A stretch of 15,625 nt of DNA from Candidatus Woesebacteria bacterium (GTDB lineage Bacteria; Patescibacteriota; Microgenomatia; UBA8517): NCBI GenBank assembly GCA_026394855.1, contig JAPLZT010000019.1:1-15625 (forward strand), given 5' to 3'. The position numbers were made by a program, and so were the translations under genes. Positions 1 through 6,118 of the stretch are shown here, piece after piece. Position 1 is the stretch's first letter. Each line of letters opens with the position of its first letter. A model generated the notes under the pieces. The model saw nothing but the letters and a program-made list of their open reading frames with translations, ran no database searches and was not told the DNA's origin.

Positions 1-809
1 CCTGTATAAGTTTTGTCGGTAATTGAGTCAAAGGTAATGGTCGCCTTTTGTCCCACTTTCACTTTAGGTACATCTATTTCACTTACCGTAACAGTAACTA
101 TCGGGGTTGTCTCATTTTCAATTGTTGCTATTCTCTGTGAATTGCCCCCCACTATAATCATTCCTTCCACAAGCCCAACGTTTCCGATTTTTCCCGCAAA
201 TGGGGAAGTAACCACCGGGGAATTTTGCTGTAAATTAATAGCAGCATTATTGAAGGAGGCATTTGCTTGAGATACTGAGGTTCCCTGAGCCAGGAAATTT
301 GCCTCCGAAGCTTTCCAGGCATCATATTCCTGAATATATGTCGGATCGGTTGTTGAAAGGGTTCTGGCAACCGCGTCGTTAATAAACTTCTGGTTTGCCG
401 AAAAGGCAGCTGCCTGAAGAGTGTAGTAACTGGTATTTGCTGAAACCACACTGTTTTTAGCAGAGAGGTAACTTGCCAAGGCTTGTGAATAAGTCTGCTG
501 ACCTGCCGAATCCAGAGTTATATCTGCAATCTTTTGGCCGGCATAGACAATTTGATCATCCTTAACATATACTTTTTTGACAACTCCGGAAGCAGAGGTA
601 TTTATATTCAAAATCCCTGCCGTCAGTGCTTTCCCTGAAGAAGAAATGGTAGAGACAATGGTCCCTTTTTGGACAGTTGAGGTTTGATATGTAACTTTAT
701 TGGAATTCTTCTTTGAAAAATATATTCCTAACCCAATAAAGACAACCAAAATAACTCCGGCGATAACCAAGCGCTTTTGGTCTTTTAAAAACCACTCCCA
801 AATTTTCAT
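1..809 (-). CDS. HlyD/RND-type membrane-fusion (adaptor) protein, C-terminus cut by window edge
   Basis: This is the adaptor subunit of an export system, anchored in the membrane with the rest outside. About 269 residues are visible. A short cytoplasmic N-terminus (MKIWEWFLKDQKR) is followed by one membrane helix at about residues 14-31. Next come a first lipoyl half (around VQKGTIVSTISSSGKA and GVVKKVYVKDDQIVYAGQKIADI), a long Ala/Ser/Gln-rich helical hairpin (about 95-175), a second lipoyl half (SPFAGKIGNVGLVEGMIIVGG), and the start of the beta-barrel domain (VTVSEIDVPKVKVGQKATI). The start at 809 is chosen because the membrane anchor follows at once and a good promoter ends 7 bases before it. 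No Shine-Dalgarno stands at normal distance. Its partner ATPase and permease probably lie left of the window. It is a distant paralogue of the adaptor at 4424-5452. The family is clear; the substrate is unknown. Confidence 0.88.
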   Translation of the reverse strand, partial: MKIWEWFLKDQKRLVIAGVILVVFIGLGIYFSKKNSNKVTYQTSTVQKGTIVSTISSSGKALTAGILNINTSASGVVKKVYVKDDQIVYAGQKIADITLDSAGQQTYSQALASYLSAKNSVVSANTSYYTLQAAAFSANQKFINDAVARTLSTTDPTYIQEYDAWKASEANFLAQGTSVSQANASFNNAAINLQQNSPVVTSPFAGKIGNVGLVEGMIIVGGNSQRIATIENETTPIVTVTVSEIDVPKVKVGQKATITFDSITDKTYT

Positions 810-811
810 AT

Positions 812-845
812 GTGTAAATCTACACCTTAGGAGTTTATATATCAA
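812..845 (-). promoter_or_regulatory. Promoter of the left adaptor gene, with inverted repeat over the -10
   Basis: On the minus strand there is a -35 TTGATA (845-840), a 17-bp spacer and a -10 TAGATT (822-817). The start codon follows 7 bases later, so transcription is expected to begin at or next to the ATG. The inverted repeat GTGTA-AATC-TACAC (812-825) lies over the -10 and start region and could be an operator; this last point is inference. Confidence 0.6.
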
Positions 846-861
846 TCCTGAGAGGAAACTG

Positions 862-888
862 AAAACCCCCCACCGGTGTGGTGAGGGG
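862..888 (-). terminator. Rho-independent terminator after the two-component operon
   Basis: Read on the minus strand, CCCCTCACC, loop ACACC and GGTGGGGGG form a 9-bp stem with one G-U pair, followed by TTTT. It separates the kinase (and the possible small ORF at 903-956) from the adaptor promoter at 812-845. It is the only clear terminator that follows a gene's end without doubling as another gene's leader. Confidence 0.65.
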
Positions 889-902
889 TAAAGTACTTTA
901 TT

Positions 903-956
903 TTAAAATTTTAGGCAGTTTTTGCCTTGGGCCACACTTCCTTTAAAAGTGCGCAT
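903..956 (-). CDS. Possible 17-residue peptide ORF with strong ribosome binding site
   Basis: The ORF encodes MRTFKGSVAQGKNCLKF and stops with TAA. It is preceded on the minus strand by AGAAAGGAG, 7 bases before the ATG, the best Shine-Dalgarno in the window. It lies 71 bases after the kinase stop and before the terminator at 862-888, so it would be the last gene of the two-component operon. It could be a real small peptide or a chance ORF; the peptide resembles nothing I recognise. A small hairpin (AGGCA/TGCCT) overlaps its 3' end. Confidence 0.3.
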   Translation of the reverse strand: MRTFKGSVAQGKNCLKF

Positions 957-1027
957 TTATTTTCTCCTTTCTACTTTTACTACTGTAAAGGTTAAATCTG
1001 AAAAAATGCTTAAGGGGTTGTTTGGGT

Positions 1028-1999
1028 TTAAATTCTGACGATGAAGATTGAGCCTTTGCCTTCTTTGCTTTCGACTTTTATTGAGCCGTTGTTTAATTTT
1101 GCAATGCCGTCAGCAATTGAAAGTCCCAGTCCATATCCATCGGTCTTTTCTTTGCTTCGTGATATATCGACTCGATAGAAGCGTTCAAAAATATGAGGTA
1201 GATCCTCTTTTCTTATTCCAAGCCCAAAATCTTTGAATTCCATAACACCTGCAGTTGCTGTTTTTCCTGTTTTTACTATAATTTCTTTTCCTGGGAGGCT
1301 ATATTTAATTGCGTTATCTAAAAGAATTACAGCAAGTTGAACAAGCGATTCTTCGTTTCCGGTAACGTAAGCATTTTGCAGTTTATTAATAATTTTTATT
1401 TTTTTTGCCTCTACTGGTCTTTGAACTTCTTTAATTGCCTTTTCTGCAATACTTTTAAGATTAACTTTACCAAAACTTAATTTTCCGTTTCCGGATTGAT
1501 ACTTATTTAATTCCAATAAATAGTTTGCTAGTTTTTGCATTTTATTAACCTCTTCAAGATTGCTGAAAAGAAGATTTTTAGTTTCTTTTAGATCTAAATC
1601 TTTCGAACGAAGCGCAACTTCTATTTCTGTCTTCATTGAGGTTAGGGGAGTTCTTAATTCATGAGATGCATCAGAAACAAAAAGCTTTTGGTTTTCAAGC
1701 ATCTCTGAAATAGGTTTTAGAGTTCTTCCCGCAAGAAAATATCCGGCCGTACCAGAAACCCCCAAGATTATTAAGTTAATTAAAGACAGAGCAAAGATAA
1801 TTCTTCCTCTTGTCTCCTCAATTATGTCCGGTTCAATTCCGGGCAAGGTAAGAGAGGGGCGCCTGAAGCGCTGTATTTGTTCTATTCTGTTAAGTTCCAT
1901 GACAGATCCCTGATAGATAACCACACTAAAAGAAATGCTTATGAGCATGATTATTGCAAGGTAAAAGGCCGTTAGTTTTATTCTTGCTTTTTGGAACAT
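1028..1999 (-). CDS. Two-transmembrane sensor histidine kinase (CiaH/PhoR-like)
   Basis: This is a membrane sensor that autophosphorylates on histidine and passes the phosphate to the regulator encoded just upstream. Membrane helices lie at about residues 9-29 and 67-90, enclosing a short external loop of about 37 residues. Only a short linker (GRTLKPISEM) follows, with no full HAMP domain. The HisKA H-box is SDASHELRTPL with His113. The catalytic ATPase domain has its N-box at LLDNAIKYS (Asn229), G1 at DFGLG (257-261), the F-box FERFYR (271-276) and G2 at GYGLGLS (288-294). All key residues are present, so it should be active. Its start overlaps the end of the regulator gene by 22 bases, which suggests translational coupling. 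The minimal external loop suggests sensing at or within the membrane; the ligand is unknown. Confidence 0.93.
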   Translation of the reverse strand: MFQKARIKLTAFYLAIIMLISISFSVVIYQGSVMELNRIEQIQRFRRPSLTLPGIEPDIIEETRGRIIFALSLINLIILGVSGTAGYFLAGRTLKPISEMLENQKLFVSDASHELRTPLTSMKTEIEVALRSKDLDLKETKNLLFSNLEEVNKMQKLANYLLELNKYQSGNGKLSFGKVNLKSIAEKAIKEVQRPVEAKKIKIINKLQNAYVTGNEESLVQLAVILLDNAIKYSLPGKEIIVKTGKTATAGVMEFKDFGLGIRKEDLPHIFERFYRVDISRSKEKTDGYGLGLSIADGIAKLNNGSIKVESKEGKGSIFIVRI

Positions 2000-2646
2000 A
2001 TTTTGTAGCCGAAACCCCTTCGGGTATTAATTAAGTCTTTTCCTATTTTATTCCTTAGGTAACCAATGTAAACCTCGACTGTATTAGGAAGAATATCTGC
2101 TTCATAATTCCAGACATGGGTAATAATTTGATCTTTAGTAAGAATTTGGTTTGGGTGTCTCATTAAATATTCCAAAAGAGAATATTCTTTATTTGATAAA
2201 GAAATAATTTTACCCGCCCTTTTTACTTCGTATGTTGTTGTATTTAATTGTAAATTATCAATTCTCAATTCTAAATTTTGTGCCTTATGAGGTCTTCTGA
2301 TAAGTGCCCTGATTCTGGCCAGAAGCTCTTCAAAGGAAAACGGTTTTGTAAGATAATCATCGGCTCCGGCATCCAAACCCTCAACTTTGTCGTTAATTTG
2401 ACCTTTGGCGGTCAGAATCAGGATGGGAACATGGACCCCCTCCTTTCTTAATTTTTTACAAATGGCAACTCCATCCAATTTAGGAAGCATCAAATCAAGA
2501 ACAATCAGATCGTAGTCTTCGGAAGACGCAAGATCGTAGCCTTCTTCGCCGTCATATGCCACATCAACCGCAAAAAGCTCCTGCTCAAGACCGCGCTTTA
2601 TGGAGTTGGCAATTTTATGTTCATCCTCAACCACCAATATTCTCAT
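1978..2646 (-). CDS. OmpR/PhoB-family response regulator
   Basis: This is a DNA-binding transcription regulator controlled by the kinase at 1028-1999. The receiver domain (about 1-115) has acidic residues Glu7 and Asp8, phosphoacceptor Asp51 in VLDLMLP, Thr79 and Lys101 in LTKPF. A winged-helix effector domain (about 125-220) ends in the typical NTVEVYIGYLRNKIG and RRGFGYKI segments. Its 222 residues are normal for the family. A TATAAT box ends 10 bases before the ATG and there is no Shine-Dalgarno, so the mRNA should have a leader of only a few bases. Targets are unknown. Its own promoter carries an 11-bp-spaced direct repeat, and the adjacent adaptor operon at 809 is a natural candidate target (inference). 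Confidence 0.94.
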   Translation of the reverse strand: MRILVVEDEHKIANSIKRGLEQELFAVDVAYDGEEGYDLASSEDYDLIVLDLMLPKLDGVAICKKLRKEGVHVPILILTAKGQINDKVEGLDAGADDYLTKPFSFEELLARIRALIRRPHKAQNLELRIDNLQLNTTTYEVKRAGKIISLSNKEYSLLEYLMRHPNQILTKDQIITHVWNYEADILPNTVEVYIGYLRNKIGKDLINTRRGFGYKICSKKQE

Positions 2647-2656
2647 ATAGAAGGAT

Positions 2657-2685
2657 ATTATACGCCAAAGCTGAAGAATGGCTGA
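2657..2685 (-). promoter_or_regulatory. Response-regulator promoter with 11-bp direct repeat
   Basis: On the minus strand TATAAT (2662-2657) lies 10 bases before the ATG. No good -35 hexamer is seen. Instead TCAGC occurs at 2685-2681 and again at 2674-2670, an 11-bp step, and the distal copy covers the -35 position. Such spacing is typical of OmpR/PhoB-family sites that replace a -35, so autoregulation is possible. Confidence 0.45.
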
Positions 2686-2688
2686 GAG

Positions 2689-2925
2689 TTAATTTTTAAG
2701 GCTGTTAGCAATACGAATTTTGCGTTCGTTTTCTCTTTTAAGCTGTTCGTCTTTAATGAAAACTCTTTTCTTTGCTTCATTGGAAAGAACCTTTTCAACC
2801 AATTTTTGGCAATCTGCATCAGGACAGGACATTTCTCTATAAAAAACATAGGAACTCCCTACCTTTTCTTTAAGAGATTTGACAACAATCCTCTCTTTGC
2901 CGCAACGGCTGCATTTATTGCTCAT
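2689..2925 (-). CDS. Small zinc-ribbon protein of unknown function
   Basis: A 78-residue protein with two cysteine pairs, CSRC (Cys5, Cys8) and CPDADC (Cys34, Cys39), that can bind one zinc ion. A very basic C-terminal helix follows (about 41-78, rich in Lys, Arg and Glu). It begins 6 bases after the RRM gene stop and is surely co-transcribed with it. AAGGTGG, overlapping the RRM stop codon, can serve as its Shine-Dalgarno. The charge and the partner suggest a nucleic-acid or ribosome-related role, but this is inference and I do not recognise a named family. Confidence 0.75.
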   Translation of the reverse strand: MSNKCSRCGKERIVVKSLKEKVGSSYVFYREMSCPDADCQKLVEKVLSNEAKKRVFIKDEQLKRENERKIRIANSLKN

Positions 2926-2931
2926 TATTAT

Positions 2932-3306
2932 TTACCACCTTCCGCCTCCGCCTCTTGACCCAGAAAATCCGCCTCTTGATCCACCACGTCTATCTCCTCC
3001 TCCAAATCCACCACGTCTATCTCCCCCTCCTCCAAAATCGCGTCTTGGTGCTCTTTCTTCTAATGGACGGGCTTCCTGAACAACAATTCTTCTTCCTTCT
3101 ACTTCGGTATCACTAAGCTCCTTAATAGCTTTGTCTGCATCTGCGTCATTTTCAAATTCCACAAAAGCAAAACCTTTGCTTTGTTGTGTAAATTTATCGA
3201 CGATAATCTTTGCAGAAGCAACTTTACCTATTTTTCCAAAAAGGTCTGCTAAAGTAGCATCAGTTAAACTCCAGGGAATTCCGCCTACAAATAATCTTTT
3301 TGCCAT
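2932..3306 (-). CDS. RRM RNA-binding protein with RGG tail
   Basis: A cytoplasmic single-strand RNA-binding protein of 124 residues. The RRM spans about 3-81, with RNP2 at LFVGGI (5-10) and RNP1 at KGFAFVEF (44-51), including the stacking aromatic residues. Residues 88-124 are a Gly/Arg-rich tail with RGG and GGGDRRGGF units. Similar single-RRM, glycine-tailed proteins are known in cyanobacteria (Rbp family, cold-induced), where they bind mRNA. Unlike most genes here it has a long leader (about 78 bases) with a Shine-Dalgarno-like GGTGGTGAG before the ATG and a strong hairpin, so regulation at the RNA level, perhaps by its own product, is plausible. It is followed by the zinc-ribbon gene in the same operon. 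Confidence 0.93.
   Translation of the reverse strand: MAKRLFVGGIPWSLTDATLADLFGKIGKVASAKIIVDKFTQQSKGFAFVEFENDADADKAIKELSDTEVEGRRIVVQEARPLEERAPRRDFGGGGDRRGGFGGGDRRGGSRGGFSGSRGGGGRW
2980..3033 (-). repeat. 27-bp tandem repeat coding the RGG tail
   Basis: The 18-bp string TCCACCACGTCTATCTCC (plus strand) occurs at 2980 and again at 3007, so the unit is 27 bp or nine codons (GGGDRRGGF-type). It lies wholly inside the RRM gene and probably arose by in-frame duplication. Confidence 0.75.
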
Positions 3307-3328
3307 TCTTTACTCACCACCTATCTTT

Positions 3329-3374
3329 TTCGATGTTTAAAGAAGGCAATTTACCTAACCCTAAACGTATCGAA
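3329..3374 (-). promoter_or_regulatory. Bulged 11-bp stem-loop in the RRM gene leader
   Basis: In the RNA sense (minus strand) TTCGAT-AC-GTTTA pairs with TAAAC-ATCGAA: 6 plus 5 base pairs separated by a two-base bulge, enclosing 22 bases. The loop holds a smaller AGGT/GCCT hairpin. No T-run follows, so it is not a terminator. It ends 22 bases before the start codon, just ahead of the ribosome binding region. Confidence 0.55.
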
Positions 3375-3390
3375 TTTCAACTTAAATAGT

Positions 3391-3399
3391 ATTATACCA
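3391..3399 (-). promoter_or_regulatory. Extended -10 promoter of the RRM operon
   Basis: On the minus strand TGG-TATAAT (3399-3391) is a full extended -10. The -35 region is poor, as is common for extended -10 promoters. Transcription should start near 3384, giving a leader of about 78 bases. Confidence 0.6.
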
Positions 3400-3404
3400 T
3401 GAAT

Positions 3405-3446
3405 TTAGACCAAAAACACTCGGAGATTCGGTGCGGTCTAATTTTT
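3405..3446 (+). terminator. Hairpin with T-tract between divergent promoters
   Basis: TTAGACC (3405-3411) pairs with GGTCTAA (3435-3441). An inner CAC-T-CG / CG-GTG stem supports it, and TTTTT (3442-3446) follows. It has the form of an intrinsic terminator for plus-strand transcription, yet no plus-strand gene ends here. The left arm also lies close to the -35 region of the RRM promoter. It could terminate stray or short transcripts, or be an operator. Confidence 0.4.
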
Positions 3447-3469
3447 AAATGATGACATTTTTTCACCAG

Positions 3470-3497
3470 TTGACTTGTTGTTTTCAGGCGGTAACAT
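3470..3497 (+). promoter_or_regulatory. Promoter of the coiled-coil gene, leaderless
   Basis: The -35 TTGACT (3470-3475), a 16-bp spacer and the -10 TAACAT (3492-3497) are followed by 6 bases and then the ATG, so the predicted transcription start coincides with the start codon. Confidence 0.6.
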
Positions 3498-3503
3498 CAA
3501 ATT

Positions 3504-3761
3504 ATGGCAATTAAAAAAGACGAAAAACTAGCTAAGTTTTTTGCAGATTCGTTTAAAGAGGTGGTTCTGCCTAGCTTAGATAAATTGCAAGACTCGGTTG
3601 ATGGGATAAAAACAGATGTGGGTGAAATAAAAGAAGATGTTTTTAAAATAGAGAAAAGATTGGAGAAAATTGATGATAGGTTGGATAGACAGGGAAAAGT
3701 GCAGGACGATCTCCAAGAAAGAGTTGAAGTTTTGGAATCTCACGCCCCAGCCATAGCTTAA
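3504..3761 (+). CDS. Small coiled-coil protein of unknown function
   Basis: An 85-residue, highly charged, soluble protein without cysteines. Residues about 27-78 show continuous heptad-like spacing of Val, Ile and Leu (for example VGEIKEDVFKIEKRLEKIDDRLD), so a coiled-coil oligomer is expected. There is no signal peptide or membrane segment. The promoter and ATG position support it as a real gene with a leaderless mRNA. I do not recognise a named family. It ends 27 bases before the exonuclease start, but the exonuclease has its own -10 box. Confidence 0.75.
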   Translation: MAIKKDEKLAKFFADSFKEVVLPSLDKLQDSVDGIKTDVGEIKEDVFKIEKRLEKIDDRLDRQGKVQDDLQERVEVLESHAPAIA

Positions 3762-3771
3762 ATAACTGTTA

Positions 3772-3777
3772 TATAAT
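3772..3777 (+). promoter_or_regulatory. -10 box deciding the exonuclease start
   Basis: A perfect TATAAT ends 11 bases before ATG 3789; the expected transcription start is about 3784. The in-frame TTG at 3780 would lie upstream of that start, so the ATG is preferred. No good -35 hexamer is seen. Confidence 0.5.
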
Positions 3778-3788
3778 GGTTGCTACCT

Positions 3789-4397
3789 ATGTTTGACGAA
3801 GTCATCTTTGATCTAGAAACAAAGAGTTTTTTTGTGGAGGATGGAAAGTTTGATCCGTCAAAATTCGGCGTGTCTGTTCTTTCTTTGTATCACCGAAAAC
3901 TTGATGAAACCCTGAGCGAAGTCGAAGGGGAAATATTAAGTTTTTGGGAAAAAGACTTCCAAAATATGTGGAAGATATTTCAAAATGCTAATAGAATCAT
4001 AGGTTTTAATTCACTTTCCTTTGATGTTCCTGCCCTTTCACCTTATTCACCGAACGGTTTTTCAAAGCTTCCTCATTTTGATATTTTAGATGAGATTAAA
4101 AAGGCGACGGGACATAAAACATCGCTTCATAAAATTGCAAAGGCAACACTTGGGGTTCAAAAAACAGATTCCGGAGAAAATGCAATTTTGTACTGGGAAA
4201 GGGGAGATAAAAGAAGTTTGGGACTATTAAAAAAATACTGTGAGGATGACGTCAGGATCACAAAAGATATTTACGATTACGTCATAAAAAATAAATCTTT
4301 AAAATTTACAGATTACTGGAATAATCCCAGGGAAATTAAAATGGACTTTTCGTATACATTGAGGAATGATCTCTCTCCTCAAGCTTCTTTGTTTTAG
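3789..4397 (+). CDS. DEDD-family 3'-5' exonuclease (RNase H-like fold)
   Basis: A predicted nuclease that removes nucleotides from 3' ends using two metal ions. In 202 residues it has all three Exo motifs. Exo I is FDLET with Asp8 and Glu10, Exo II is GFNSLSFD with Asn74 and Asp79, and Exo III is YCEDDVRIT with Tyr150 and Asp154. The tyrosine places it with the DEDDy type, like the proofreading domains of family B polymerases. There is no polymerase or helicase domain, so it is a stand-alone enzyme. Whether its substrate is DNA or RNA cannot be read from the sequence. The conserved acidic residues suggest it is active. An upstream TTG would add three residues (MLP) but lies too close to the TATAAT box. 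Confidence 0.85.
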   Translation: MFDEVIFDLETKSFFVEDGKFDPSKFGVSVLSLYHRKLDETLSEVEGEILSFWEKDFQNMWKIFQNANRIIGFNSLSFDVPALSPYSPNGFSKLPHFDILDEIKKATGHKTSLHKIAKATLGVQKTDSGENAILYWERGDKRSLGLLKKYCEDDVRITKDIYDYVIKNKSLKFTDYWNNPREIKMDFSYTLRNDLSPQASLF

Positions 4398-4416
4398 GCA
4401 ATAATTAGAGTAGAAT
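4389..4416 (+). promoter_or_regulatory. Promoter of the adaptor/ATPase/permease operon
   Basis: TTGTTT (4389-4394), a 16-bp spacer and TAGAAT (4411-4416) precede the GTG start by 7 bases. The -35 overlaps the last codons of the exonuclease gene. The arrangement predicts a leaderless mRNA. Confidence 0.5.
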
Positions 4417-4423
4417 ATCGTTC

Positions 4424-5452
4424 GTGAAAAGAAAATTTGTAATAATTGGAGTACTTGTACTTCTTTCCTTTCTATTTTTCAGAAAGCCTGCTATCAAAGT
4501 AGAAACAGTAGCAGTTGCTAAGGGTGATATTGTTGAAGCTGTTTCTGCATCTGGGGAAGTTGATGCAAGTCAGAAGGCAGATCTTACTTTTCAGGGTTCT
4601 GGGAGGCTTTCCTGGGTCGGGGTAAAAGAAGGGGATGTTGTTAAAAAATATCAGGGAATTGCAAAGTTGGATACAATTATGCTTAACGCCTCGTATCAGC
4701 AGTCCATAAACACCTATACGTCTTTAAATGCTGCAGCTCAAAAGGCAGAAGATGATGTAAAAAATCATTCTTCAGACGAAACATACACTCAAAAATCAAC
4801 CAGAGTTGCTGCCCAGGTTGCACGGGATAACGCATATGATTCCATGAAGGCTGCAGAGCAAACACTAAAGTTTGCTACAATTACGGCTCCTTTTGCCGGG
4901 ATAATGATATCTGTTAACCCCAGCTTCCCAGGTTCTAATGTAACTTACGCGACAGCCGTTTATTCAATAGTTAATCCAGAAACTTTTTACTTCTTAACTG
5001 AAGTCGGTGAAACCGAAATATCAAAAATTAAAGTAGGGCAGAAAGTTACACTTTCATTGGATGCATATCCCAATGAGAATTTTGAAAGCACGGTTGAGAG
5101 TATCGGCATATCAAGTGTCGTAACTTCAACGGGGGGAACTGCCTATAAAGTAAAAATTGCATTGCCTGAAAAAGATGGGGTTATCTTCAGACTTGGAATG
5201 AATGGTGATGTTGAAATTGTTGCTAATACTTATTCCGATACTCTCTTTGTTCCTTCCGATTCTGTGGTTGAGGAAGACAGCGGTAATTATGTTTGGTTGG
5301 TTAATGGAGGTGGAACCGTAAAAAAAGTCAAGGTTACTTTAGGGGTTTCATCTGTTGACAAAAATGAAATTAAAGACGGTCTGAAGATGGGAGACTTGGT
5401 TATTCTCCGTCCCCCAACAAATCTTAAAAATGGCAGCAAAATCAGTCATTAA
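4424..5452 (+). CDS. HlyD/MacA-like membrane-fusion protein
   Basis: Adaptor subunit of an ABC transport system, 342 residues. An N-terminal membrane anchor (about 4-20) is followed by the first lipoyl half (VAKGDIVEAVSASGEV), a short helical hairpin (about 85-150), and the second lipoyl half (ATITAPFAGIMISVNPSFPGS). A beta-barrel domain (VGETEISKIKVGQKVTLSL) and a C-terminal membrane-proximal domain (FVPSDSVVEEDSG onward) complete it. The GTG start is chosen because the anchor begins directly after it and the -10 box ends 7 bases before. It overlaps the ATPase gene by 23 bases. In a monoderm cell no TolC partner is expected, so it is closer in role to Bacillus YknX than to E. coli MacA (inference). 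Confidence 0.9.
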   Translation: MKRKFVIIGVLVLLSFLFFRKPAIKVETVAVAKGDIVEAVSASGEVDASQKADLTFQGSGRLSWVGVKEGDVVKKYQGIAKLDTIMLNASYQQSINTYTSLNAAAQKAEDDVKNHSSDETYTQKSTRVAAQVARDNAYDSMKAAEQTLKFATITAPFAGIMISVNPSFPGSNVTYATAVYSIVNPETFYFLTEVGETEISKIKVGQKVTLSLDAYPNENFESTVESIGISSVVTSTGGTAYKVKIALPEKDGVIFRLGMNGDVEIVANTYSDTLFVPSDSVVEEDSGNYVWLVNGGGTVKKVKVTLGVSSVDKNEIKDGLKMGDLVILRPPTNLKNGSKISH

Positions 5453-6116
5453 TTTAAACAAGGTCTCCAAAAAATATGAAATGGGAGAGGAAGAATTCTA
5501 CGCCCTGAAGGATGTTTCTTTAAAAATAAATAAAGGAGAATTTGTGGCAATCATCGGTCCTTCGGGATCGGGTAAATCTACTTTAATGCATATTATCGGG
5601 CTTTTAGATAAACCCACTTCAGGAGAAGTTTTCTTAGAAGAAAAAGAGGTTCACAATCTTTCGGAGATCTATCAAGCGGAACTTAGGAATAAGCATATCG
5701 GATTTATTTTTCAGGTATTCAATCTTCTTCCCAGAACCTCGGCCTTGGAAAATGTGGAAATGCCTCTTATTTATTCAGGGATAGGGAAAAAAGAAAGAGA
5801 AGAAAGAGCCATTAAAGCTCTTGAAGTTGTAGGACTTGGAGAGAAGCTTCAAAATAAACCCTCTCAGCTTTCAGGAGGACAGCAGCAGAGGGTAGCAATT
5901 GCAAGGGCTTTAATTAATAATCCCAGTTTAATCTTGGCAGATGAACCAACGGGAAATTTGGATAGTAAATCGGGAGAGGAGATTCTTTCTCTTTTGGACA
6001 GATTAAATAAAGAAGGGAATACAATTGTGGTGGTGACTCACGATGCGGATATTGCCAAAAGAGCCAGAAGAATAGTCACATTAAAAGATGGAGAAATTGT
6101 CAGCGACAAAAAATAA
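5430..6116 (+). CDS. MacB/LolD-type ABC transporter ATPase
   Basis: Cytoplasmic ATPase that drives the permease encoded next. Of 228 residues, Walker A is GPSGSGKST (43-51), the Q-loop Gln95 sits in FIFQVFNLLP, the signature is LSGGQ (147-151), Walker B is LILADEP (167-173) followed by the D-loop NLD, and the switch histidine is His204. This sequence style and length are typical of the MacB/LolD/FtsE branch. The start lies 23 bases inside the adaptor gene, and the stop is 2 bases before the permease ATG, so the three genes are tightly coupled. All catalytic residues are present. Confidence 0.95.
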   Translation: MAAKSVINLNKVSKKYEMGEEEFYALKDVSLKINKGEFVAIIGPSGSGKSTLMHIIGLLDKPTSGEVFLEEKEVHNLSEIYQAELRNKHIGFIFQVFNLLPRTSALENVEMPLIYSGIGKKEREERAIKALEVVGLGEKLQNKPSQLSGGQQQRVAIARALINNPSLILADEPTGNLDSKSGEEILSLLDRLNKEGNTIVVVTHDADIAKRARRIVTLKDGEIVSDKK

Positions 6117-6118
6117 AT

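Noticed and set aside
2940..3050. Possible CRISPR-like or satellite repeat
   Set aside because: The repeats are in frame, code for RGG units and have no spacers.
2879..3079. Proline-rich plus-strand open frame
   Set aside because: It is the complement of the Gly/Arg repeats of the RRM protein; low-complexity mirror.
3780..3788. TTG start for the exonuclease, adding three residues
   Set aside because: It lies 2 bases after a perfect TATAAT, upstream of the expected transcription start; the ATG at 3789 fits better.
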